This document shows positions 45,087-54,527 of a DNA stretch of 64,000 bases, in pieces (within the stretch, counting starts at the first letter, position 1; every line of letters starts with the position of its first letter). The DNA comes from Marsupella aquatica (taxonomy: Eukaryota; Marchantiophyta). Location of the stretch: NCBI GenBank assembly GCA_973895155.1, contig OZ316899.1, positions 15,314,001-15,378,000 on the forward strand. Reading direction: 5' to 3'. The notes under the pieces were generated by a model. The model was not told the DNA's origin, did not search any database, and saw only the letters and a list, made by a program, of their open reading frames with translations. Made by a program: the position numbers and the translations under genes.

Positions 45087-47176
45087 AGGAGGGGGTGTTA
45101 CTCGGGCATCGTGTGTCCAAACGGGGCATTGAGGTGGACCAAGAGAAAGTTGCGGCCTGGATGGCAGTGGTGTTCCCCGTGGATCAAAAAGCAGTACGAT
45201 CCTTCTTGGGCTGCATAGGGTATTACCGTCGGTTCATTAAAGATTTTGCTAAAATAGCTTTGCCCTTAACAGAGATGATGAAAAAGGACGCGGTGATCGA
45301 GGAGACCCCAAGGAGACGGGTTGCTTTCGAAGAACTCCGTAAAAGACTCACCACCGCACCTATCATGGTCACTCCAGACTGGAACAAGGAGTTCCACGTG
45401 TATGTCGATGTGTCAGGGTTCTGTATCGGGTCTGTGCTTAGTCAGCTTGATACGGACGGACGCGACCACCCCATCTACTTCGCTAGCCGTCAATTATTCA
45501 CAGCCAAAAAAAATTATTCCCCCACGGATCGAGAGGCACTGGGCATAATCTACTCATGTAAGAAGTTCCGGCACTATCTGCTCGGCTACAAGGTCATCTT
45601 CCACACGGATCACGACAGCCTGAAGTACATGGTCAACAAAGCAGACGTAACGGGACGGATAGCCCGTTGGGTGCTACTTCTCCAGGAATTTAACTACGAA
45701 GTTTGGGTTCGGCCAGGAAAGGCACACCTCAATGCCGACTTCTTTTCACAGCTGGACGGCGTACCAGTCGATCAGCCAATTGATGATATTTTTCCGGATG
45801 AGGAGTTGTTCCACGTAGGGGAAGGGACACCAACGTGGTACGGCTCAATAATCACCTTCCTTTTAATGGGCCGCATCCCTGACGGCATCAATCAGGAGGC
45901 CGCCGCTGTGTTTTTACGGAACGCCGGGCCTTACGTCATGATACAGGGTCACCTACATAAGGAAGGTATTAATGGAAAGTTACGACGCTGCTTAGAGTAT
46001 AAGGAGACGCTTATCGTGATGAGGGCCCTGCATGAAGAAGAAGCTGGAGGCCATTTCGCGGTGGTCACGACAGCTCGAAAGATTCTGGACTCGGAGTATT
46101 GGTGGCCTACGTTGCATCGGGATGTACAGCGCTTCATTAAGGGCTGTGACTTGTGTCAGCGAGCTGGGGCCCCGAGGCGGGCTCATCATCACCCACTCAC
46201 ATCTGTGCTTCCATTGGCACCATTCGAAAAATGGGGAATTGATTATATCGGGCCGTTTACTCCCGTTACCCGAAGGCAAAGATGCAGGTACATCCTACTA
46301 GCTATTGATTACTCCACCAAGTGGGTCGAAGCGCGGGCTACGGTAAAGGACGACGCCGCAACCAGTGCCAGATTCTTATATGAACAGATTTTCACCCGAT
46401 TCGGCCCGCCCTTAGAATTGGTAAGCGACCGTGGAACCCACTTCCTCAATGACACCGTAGCCCAGCTTACGGAGCGTTACCTAGTCAAGCACCGCAAGAC
46501 TACCCCGTATCATCCTAAAGCCAACGGGATGGCGGAGAGAGCAAATGGTATCATTGGGAAGATCCTCAACAAAACTGTAGCTGCGCACAAAATGGATTGG
46601 GATGATAAGTTGTACGCAGCGGTGTACTCGTATAATCTAGCTTACAAAACTACTACGAGTCATAGCCCGTACTTTCTTGTGTTCGGCCAACATTCGTTGG
46701 TGCCCGTCGAGTTTGAAGTACACACTCCACGGGTCAGCATTCGGGATCGCTTACCTGAATCTGAAAGTTCGTCAGACCGAGCTTATCAGATTGAAGCCTT
46801 GGAAGAAGCACGGCTACTAGCAGCTCGACACGCCGTGAAGAAACAGGCAACTTCGAAGAAGCAGCATGACAAAGGACTACGGAGAGTCAATGTCGTGGCA
46901 GGCGATCTAGTCCTTCTGTACGATAGTAGGTACATGCAGTTTCCAGGGAAGCTTCATACCCGGTGGTTAGGGCCCTTCCTTGTCAATCAGATCTACCGTA
47001 ACGGATCTTTGGAGCTTGCGACGTATGCCGGCGATTTACTCCCCACGCGAATCAGCTACGATCGTGTAAAAAAGTACCACCATCAAGATGACGACGCCGA
47101 GAGTGATGTTTGCAAGGACGCTTCACAATTAAGCAGGGAGCTATGTGAAGCCGCCGGTACGGCGGTTAATGAGTGA
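45087..47176 (+). CDS. RT thumb, RNase H and integrase of family A
   Basis: Open for 693 codons from 45095, ending at 47176, 33 bases inside the 3' LTR. It starts with the RT end (VLLGHRVSKRGIEVD, IGYYRRFIKDFA). RNase H at about residues 95-215: VYVDVSGFCIG, DREALGII, FHTDHDSLKYMV, NADFFSQL, all four acidic positions present. Integrase zinc domain GGHFAVVT...CDLCQRAG (about 310-355). Integrase core D,D-E: GIDYIGP (about 382), SDRGTHF (about 444), AERANG (about 480). The C-terminal part is PGKLHTRWLGPFLVNQ, without a chromodomain. Needs the upstream RT part, which is one base out of frame. Confidence 0.9.
47129..47143 (+). promoter_or_regulatory. Polypurine tract of family A
   Basis: TTAAGCAGGGAGCTA immediately before the 3' LTR start TGTGAAGCC at 47144; related to the family B tract AGAGGGCTA. 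It lies within the integrase frame. Confidence 0.6.
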
Positions 47177-47500
47177 TTCGGTCTAACTGCGCTTAGCACG
47201 CGCGTTAGGAGTGTCTTAGGCCGCTATTATTAGCATAATGATAGTATTTAGGTAATCATTATGGGTAGGACATCATTAGGCAATAAGGGGGAATTCAGGT
47301 TCGGACTGGTGGCGGGTCGCTATTCGCACACCCGGGTTACGAGCGTGGAGGGGCCCCTCCCTCGGGTCCGTATAACGTACTTAAGAAGCGGCCACTGACA
47401 CGCGCTGACTCAGACCGGCGGAGTGGCCGGTACACCACAAGCGTGAGCGGTTCAGCCTATGGGCTCGAGGAGACGTCGGGGGATCGACAAGCCCTCAAGG

Positions 47501-47508
47501 TATAAAAG
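47501..47508 (+). promoter_or_regulatory. TATA box of the family A 3' LTR
   Basis: TATAAAAG, same context as 37399. It could drive transcription into the flanking family C sequence. Confidence 0.75.
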
Positions 47509-47608
47509 GGGAGTCAACCCCTTGTAGTGCACCAGTCCATCAGTCCACATGCCAGCTTCGACCCCAGCTCTCTCGTTCGCTCTAAGTCGCCACTACTTTC
47601 TCCTCTGA

Positions 47609-50049
47609 ATGTCGCACACGATCCTCTCCAGCTTGGCCATTCGATTCTGGACGCAATTCCTATCTACCGGAAGGCACTTGGCCGACTCATTGAAACACGC
47701 CAACCCGCGCCGATACGAAATCGAACGCGAGTACGAGAGAGCCATCCGCCTAGCTGGATGACACCACTACATCCTTAACTTTGACTGCCCCTCTCAGAGC
47801 GAGCTTTACCGACCAGCAGAGGTATCTAGGTACTTCTTCAATGGAGACAAATATATCGGTTTCTGGGAAGCATTGCTTCGACTTCCGGACGAGGTCTTCA
47901 ATATCCCGGGTACGATCGACTTGCAACGACATCACTTTGACCACATCCCTGCTCAGGTTCGGGCTATCATCAACAGCGAGTCCAGCACTACCCGTTCGAC
48001 AAGGTCGTCTGCACTCGCTTCGGAGAACTTCTACCAGCACCTACAGAGCTTCATGGGAACTCGGCCATCAACCAACATGACCAACTCAGTCAAACCCGTA
48101 CCCGTACCCATGCAACCTCAGGCTCAACCTCAGGCTCAACCTCAGGCTCAGCTTCAGCTTCAGCCTCAGCCGCACCCTAGCCAAACCCCACCACCGATCG
48201 CCCAGCCAGCACAAGTACGCTCCGTCATCAACGCTGTGGATCTTAGCGATGACGACGAGGCTACCCCACCCTTGACCAGGCGGCCCAGAGGAACAAGCGC
48301 TCAGGGGGCCGACACTATATCGTCCCCACCCCCTGCTCTGACCCCAGGAGCGGCCCCAGCAGACAACATGGTGACCATGGCCGCCCCGGGCCCGTTACTA
48401 ACGGCAGTGGCACTACCCAGGCCCGATCGGGAGGATGGGGAAGTGTCACCTTCCCCGAGCCAGTCACGGGGGAAGAAGAGGAAGGAATCCACCACTGCAT
48501 CCGGGTTACCATTGGCCACGGTAGCCGTAGCCAAGGTGACGATGCACCGCATGGGGGAAAATGTTCACAAAAACATCCTCCATCCCAAGCATGCGGTGTA
48601 CCTGAAGACTCACGGATTCGAGCACCTTGCCTCCCTCCCCTGGAACACTTGCAGGTACTACGGGGAGGACATGACGGAGTTCGTTAGGAATTATGACGAC
48701 ACGCGTCAACATACTTGGCTGCGGGGAAGGAGTATGTCCCTCACGGAAGAATGGCTCAGGATGATCTTTGGGTTACCTGAAGGTGACCATCGAGTCGAAT
48801 CACGGGCTCCCGGGGGCAAGGGAGCCAAGTACCAATCTTCAAGTTTTCCCTCAGAGGGAGCAGTGGACAACGGGTTCGTGATGAAGACCTGCCTCATCCC
48901 CGAGATAGCTGAGCGACTGGAGTTCCAGAGGTACGCCCTCCACATGATGGAACCCCGGGGGGAGATCTCCGCCGCCCAGGTTATCCAAGTCGAGAACTAT
49001 CGACCTAGGAAGTGGGCGTCGTACTTCGCTAAGAAATTCCATGAAGAGATGGAGCGGCGAAGGAAGACGCTGTACATTGGCGGGAAGGCGTATTTTGCTA
49101 GCCACATTGAGATCATTCTTGAGTGGTACGCCCGGTTTGATCGACGAACCCTTCCCCGTGTCAATGTTCCAAAGCTGGTCCCAGCTAGGTGGGTTTTCCC
49201 GGCCTTGGAGAACCGGACATTGCTGTAGGAGGACACTCCAGCCCCTTCCAACGTTACGTCCCTAGGGCTGGACGTCACTGCCCCGGCCCCCGCGCGTGTT
49301 GACGTCTGCCCGTGCCCAACTCCGGACAGGCACAACCTGGACCACCCGGAACTCTTCGTACCGGGTACATTTCTGAATGGGCTTCTGGGAGATTTCTCTC
49401 ATCAAATTGCCCGGGATACCAGGGAGTTCATGGCCCGGAAGGTAGCCTGTTTCTTCAATCAGGAGTTGGTTGCTGTAGTAAAGGCAGGTCGGGCCCAGTC
49501 AGAGGCCCTTCAGAGGATAGAGCGGTACCGGTGGAGTCCGTGTACCTAAAGAACAAAGTTGCGGCTCAAGAGGCTGAGCTTCTGCAACTACGATCCAAGG
49601 TTGCAGCCGCCGATGAGTTGTTAGCAAAGGCGCACGCTCTTACCGCCCTAGCCAAACAGGCCAAAGTTGGGAACGAGGCCGAGATTACACGACTCCGGAA
49701 CCAGATTGACAGTTTGAAGAATCAAATCATCACCTGGCAGAAAAACCTGGAGAAGGCCGAGGAACGGGCCCAGCGGGACACGGCGGAGATAGCCACGCTG
49801 CAGGTCGAGGTGGCGCGGCTCCAAACCGAGGCCGAGAAGCAGGACCAGCTGGCGGGTAAACTGACGAGCGATGCCTAGCAACTGGAGGAGGCATGTCAGG
49901 AGGCAGCAGAGGAGACGGACGCGGCGAGGCGAGAGAACGAATCTCTGCTGGACCAGGTCCAGCTCCTCAAGGCGGACAATGACAGGCTTCGAAGGCAGCG
50001 GGATGGCCGCTCCCATTCGGGCGGCTCTGGCAAGCGTGCCAGGCATTAG
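47609..50049 (+). pseudogene. LTR-encoded ORF of family A, 3' LTR copy
   Basis: ATG at 47609 (MSHTILSSLAIRFWTQF). At the two sites where the 5' and solo copies share stops this copy has sense codons (CAA and CGA), but it has its own TGA near 47759. The frame is then open from 47873 to 49228, covering the linker and the conserved block. Further breaks: an in-frame 219-bp deletion, a TAG at 49226 (CAG in the 5' LTR), a 1-base deletion near 49532 and a TAG at 49876. The coiled coil is readable at 49540-50046. Together with the other two copies it shows the ancestral gene was one frame of about 880 codons. Confidence 0.75.
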
Positions 50050-50944
50050 CAGCGGAGTAGGAATAGATTAGGATTAGGACTGGCTTAGTCAGGCTCTTGG
50101 GACAGGCACCTGCCTTAGGTACAGCAGCGCTGCCATGCTGTCCAGCCTGCGTAGATTAGGATCTTCTAATAAGACACAGCCGTTTTCCGGCCTGACTGTC
50201 AGCTTAGTTAGGACCGTAGTCAGCAAATCTTCGGCGAGAGGACACCCCGTCCCTCGTCCCTTAGTATTTAGTGCACCCCTCGGTAGAGGCAAGGGGGGGG
50301 TTTTTAGTTGCAGAGTTGGACGTCCGCGGTATGTGCGGGGAGTCCCGACCTCTGGGAATGAAAGAGTACCAAGGGGAGGGGGTAGGACTAAGCTCGCTGG
50401 GGGAGTGCGGAGCCGGGCTCCGTTGTAGTGTGCACCCTCGGCCTTGAACCTGTTCATTCCGGGGCTGTCGGGTCAACTAAGTGTACGCATATGTTCCCTT
50501 TGTAGTAAAATCCTTTCCCATCATTTTCCTTCGTGTAAATCGAGATTGCATGTGCGCGTGTATGTGTGTGGGTTTCTTGTATATGGGTGGCAGCGCCAGG
50601 CCGAATGCACTACCCGAGACATGCATAGGGTGCAGCCTACGGGTAAGTGGTTGCGAGCACGGGTTGAGGACCTGTATCATCGAATCTGGATCGAAGGCGG
50701 ACAGCACGAAGGCTTAGAAGCCCTTAAGCCGGGGTCGATCCTGCTATCGACTAAGGTACGTTCCGGCGGCAGAACACAAACCATACCTAGGAGGTGTCCG
50801 TATTTAGCAGTATGCGCACTTAGCGCTAGTTTACGAGAATAAGGTGCATTACGTGCTTCCCTTCCTGCCCGAACCCTCAGATTTACGAGGGATGTGCCCG
50901 TCTAAGCTGAAGTCTGAGTTAAGGCCGCAGCCGACGACGTGACA

Positions 50945-53580
50945 GTTTGGCTTGCCAATGGGCAATAAAACCAAAGTAGATACCAGGAAGACCTTGCCAG
51001 ACAAGGAGTTCCGGTTGTTTCCAGGGCCATCAACAAAGAATGGCTTCTTCCAAAACACCTGCACAAACCCGCACATAGGAGAAATGATCAATTTCTTGCG
51101 GGTGACCATGCATTGTAACTTGCCGAGGGCAGAGATTGGCAAGGCACAGGTCTATCTAGCAGAGAGGCCAGACCCGAGCCGAGACTACAACGGGTACCTC
51201 CTCACTCAACTAAAGAAGATCTTGAAGGAGGAACAGCTGGTGATCGGCATGGGAAGCGTGTCCCAGCTTGGTTATCATATGCCGCTGTTGTGCCGGTATG
51301 CCCAAAGTCAGATATTCGCCCCGGTACTGCCCCTGCAGGCAAGAGCACCAGAGGAGGTTCCGGAACCAAGGCCGGCAACAGAGAAACCGACCCAGCCCGA
51401 TAGTCCTATAATCGAGCAGGTGTTTAGGCCGAGGAAGGAGGACTTGCCGATGAAGCAACCAGGCATGCAGAATCTGCTAAAATTGCTGGAGAAGGAAAGG
51501 AGAACGGTAACGGCAACGGGACCGGTACAGAATACTGCTCCCAAAGTCGGCCTTAGCCAACTTACCAGGGAAAACCCCTTTACCGGGGTCAAGGAGAGAA
51601 GGAGGCCGGAACACAAGCCGGGAGTCCGAATGTATGTAGGAGCTTCAAGTCCCAAAGCCGAGGAAAAGCAGTCCAAAGCTCCTGGTCGCGACAGGGAGAA
51701 GATGAGATCAACCTGGAAGCCGGAGGAACCAGGACCCATGATCTGTGAGGCCGTGTTCACAGCAAGACCAGGACAGCAGCGGGGGGCGGTAGTCCAAGCC
51801 GAGGAGGAGGCGGTAGAAGGCTACGACAATGATGACTCCGGCTACGGGTCGGACCATCATGTTCCAGGAATAAGGACCTGTGGCAGGTTCATCCCCACGC
51901 TTCCAAGAGTAGTTCGAGGGGACCCGACCCAGCAGAGCAGCCCCGAGTCTCCCCCACCAAATGTCGCTCCCCGAGCTTTGACGGCATAAAACAGACGGCA
52001 CAGGAGTTTCAAGAACAACTCAGGGAGGAAGAAGAGGCAGCCCTGGCTAGGGAGAAGGATTTACCAGGAGGAGAATGGCCAGAGGACATCAGGCGGCTTG
52101 CAGAAAAACAAAGCAGCCCGCCAGCCGTGATAGAAGAAATTCGCAAGGCGGCTTGGGAACAAAGGCCGCGGTGGATGATGCCGATGACTTCTACTCACTC
52201 CGCCTATGCTAAAGAACGAGCCATGGAGTACGGGGAGATGTGTGGGGAACTTGCGCTCGGCATCTTTGGGGAGGAGTTGGAGCAGGGACCCTTTTTCAAG
52301 AGGGAAATGTTGGAGAAGCGCCGATTAGAAGAAGCAGTGGCTTTGGAGAGAAGCAAGAAGGACGAGGTCATTCGTCGGCTTAGGGCAAGGGAAGCCGAGG
52401 TAGAAGACCTGAAGGCGGCCAAGAAAGCCCAAGATGAGCTGCGGATTAAGCGGCATGAGCTCAACATCATGTAGGGGCAATTGGATACCGCGTAGTCTGA
52501 TAATCAGATTATCAAGGATAAACTAACTCGGACCCAAGGTGAGCTGGCCGATTCGATCAAGGAGAAGGAGAAGTGGAAGCAAGAGCTAAGAGACGTAGAG
52601 GAGGCCCACATAGCAGCCAAAAATCGGGCCATGGCGGAACCTCGGAGAAGGGAAAGGGCGTTGAAGGGGGAACTCGAGGATATCCGCGAAGCCCTTGAGC
52701 AGAAGGAGGCCAAGTTAGGGAAATCCTATCAGGCGATTATCGTGCTGCGGTAGGAGCTCGCATCCATGACGGTCAGCTTCAAGGCCGACCTCCATGAGAA
52801 AGATGACCAGCTTGATCAGACTTATGCCAAAATAAATAAAATGGAGTCTGAAGTCGTTACGGAGCTCGACAAGGAGCTGAGAGCAACCCAGGAGGAGAGG
52901 GCTACCTTAAAGAAGGAATTGGAGGAAGCCCAGAAGGAGCGGGAGGAGGCGCGCAAGGACCTAGATGAATTGTAGGAAGAGTTGGAGGAAAGCACACGGA
53001 AGATGGAGAACTTACAGCGGCGAGCCGACAACCAAACGGAGCGGCTGAAGAAACAGGCCACAGTATTTAAATGCTTGGCTTCCTCAGGTCCAACTCCAAT
53101 TGGGGCAACCAAGTTGCCAGGAGTAGTACTGGCCGAAGGACAAGCCGAGACACTTGCACCGGTGCCGGAGGTAAGTGGCAAGGGAAGGGGCCAGCTGCCG
53201 AACCAAAGAAGAAGAAGAAGAAGCGGAAACCTTTTGGGTCAGGGAGTAATACGGATCCTCAAGCCGTCGTGACCAAGGAGGTAAACCCAACACCAACCTC
53301 AGGCAGGGTCACTGTAGAGGATCCAACTGCCCTAGAAGGCGGGGATGGCAAAGCTGAGGCCAGGATACTCGGTGATGAAGCCAAGGTACCGGATCCACCA
53401 CTAGAGCATGTCGGGGAGGCCGTGGCCGATGCTGAGGCCAAAGCCGAGGGTGGACCCAATCAGGCCGATGGAGAGTTGACTCGGTCCGGAGCAGGTAATC
53501 TGTCAGAGGATGGACCTACGGTAGTGGCTGCGGAGGAAGTGTTGGGGGCGTCCATTGAGGACCAGACACCGCTGCCATGA
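50945..53580 (+). pseudogene. LTR-encoded ORF of family C, copy 2, N-terminus missing
   Basis: Starts at FGLPMGNKTKVDTRKTLPDK, the middle of the conserved block, and is open to 51989 (KNGFFQNTCTNPHIGEMINF, then YGSDHHVPGIRTCGRFIP). A 1-base deletion near 51973, compared with copy 1, shifts the frame. A long coiled coil follows (52127-53060: EMLEKRRLEEAVALERSKKD, KKELEEAQKEREEARKDLDE), broken by TAG codons at about 52472, 52493, 52751 and 52973, all plausible CAG to TAG changes. A second shift near 53190 enters a Lys-run (KKKKKKRKPFG) and acidic tail ending at 53580. Layout (conserved block, linker, coiled coil) is as in family A. Function unknown. Confidence 0.7.
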
Positions 53581-54527
53581 CGGTGGTGGAGGGCCGCTCC
53601 TTTTAAGGAGGGCGGACGTGGAGGAGGAGGCGTGAGTGGGCAGGGCGGGCTCAGATCTCCAAGTTTAGAATTAGGATCAGGACCAAGGGGCGGCCCTGAC
53701 ACTTAGCTTAGTGGGATTGCGGGTCCACTGGTAAGAGCAACACTTGTGCTCCTGCCTCGCTGTACATAGGTAGATTACAGTTAGGTAAATTAGGCTTACG
53801 CTGCAAGGAATTAGGCGGATCCACTACCAGGATAAGTACCTGGGCAGCGGGGAGTTCAGGGCCTTATTCCTTAGCAAGTTTTTAGTGCACCAACAGGACT
53901 GGGATCAAGTAGTTAAAGAAGCTCTCGGTTAGTTATACTGTGACCCTTGTGTATATTCATGTTTCCTCATACCTAAGAGATGAATAGAGTTGGCCTCACG
54001 GCTTAGTTCGCAGATCTTGTATATGAGAAGTACTATTTGTATGGCAAGTGCATGGTATAACTCAGTCAGAAGGAGTCATTTTGCTATTTGTGTGTCGCAT
54101 TAACCTGTTTGAAGATTGCCCACATCAACCAAGAAGGGAGTAAGCAAGGTAGTAAGAGTTGGATGTGTCGAGCTGAGAGAGGTCTTAGCGGCTTACCCAA
54201 GCCAGTTGGGGATCATTCCGGCGGTGGAATCCAAACATACCTAATGGAAAACCAAGAGAGGAGGACAAGGGAAGGCCTAGAATAGGCCGGCTACGTATCT
54301 CATGACCCGATGAAGGATCTGTCTAGTATATGTGAGTAAAATGTTAATAGTAATAGTAGTATAAGGAAGTTAGCAGCGTCCCATGCCGCTAAGCCGCGAA
54401 ATTGGCCTCGCCAAGAGCGAAACCTGCGGGAATCGGCTTGTGCATAGGTGTTTCTTGGGTTTAGGGAGCCATGGGACGCACCACACAATGCTCCCCTTGA
54501 ACATGAGGTAAGTGTTCTCTGTGGTCT
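53581..54527. other. Non-coding tail of family C and copia LTR region
   Basis: No gene. Holds the palindrome at 54215-54230. A 10-bp inverted repeat GCGTCCCATG / CATGGGACGC (54376-54385 and 54470-54479) probably belongs to the copia 3' LTR. On the minus strand a purine tract (about 54490-54500, AAGGGGAGCA) follows the copia stop and precedes TGTGTGGTGCG, so the copia LTR likely begins near 54489 and runs left. Confidence 0.5.
54215..54230. repeat. Palindrome ATTCCGGCGGTGGAAT in the family C tail
   Basis: Counterpart of TTCCGGCGGCGGAA at 40859 in family A, followed in both by AAAC-ATACCTA. Supports kinship of the two LTR families. Confidence 0.7.

Larger units (their letters stand above)
37041..50944 (+). 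mobile_element. Ty3/gypsy retrotransposon family A with giant coding LTRs
   Basis: LTRs 37041-41042 (4002 bp) and 47144-50944 (3801 bp) around a 6101-bp internal region with PBS, gag-protease, RT, RNase H, integrase and PPT. More GC-rich than family B. Only a TAG and one frameshift interrupt gag-pol, so it is fairly young. The bases flanking the two ends differ (GGGTG left, from family B; GTTTG right, from family C), so it is not a simple insertion; see findings. Confidence 0.9.
47144..50944 (+). repeat. 3' LTR of family A (3801 bp)
   Basis: Starts TGTGAAGCC (5' copy TGTGACGCC) with a CCGCCG/CGGCGG hairpin and ends GACGTGACA. Against the 5' LTR it lacks 219 bases at about 49211, between GGAGA direct repeats, and has two extra 12-base CTCAGGCTCAAC units near 48118-48145. 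The region 50050-50944 after the ORF is non-coding. Confidence 0.9.
50945..54300 (+). mobile_element. Probable LTR of gypsy family C, copy 2, 3' part
   Basis: Begins inside the LTR-encoded ORF at the base after the family A LTR (GTTTGGCTTGCC, matching copy 1 at 18698), so the 5' part is missing. It carries the rest of the ORF to 53580 and a non-coding tail with the ATTCCGGCGGTGGAAT palindrome (54215-54230) also found near the end of the family A LTR. The exact 3' end was not resolved; it lies between 54230 and the copia element. Confidence 0.5.

Noticed and set aside
37036-50949. Target-site duplication of the full family A element
   Set aside because: GGGTG and GTTTG differ, and the flanks belong to different elements.
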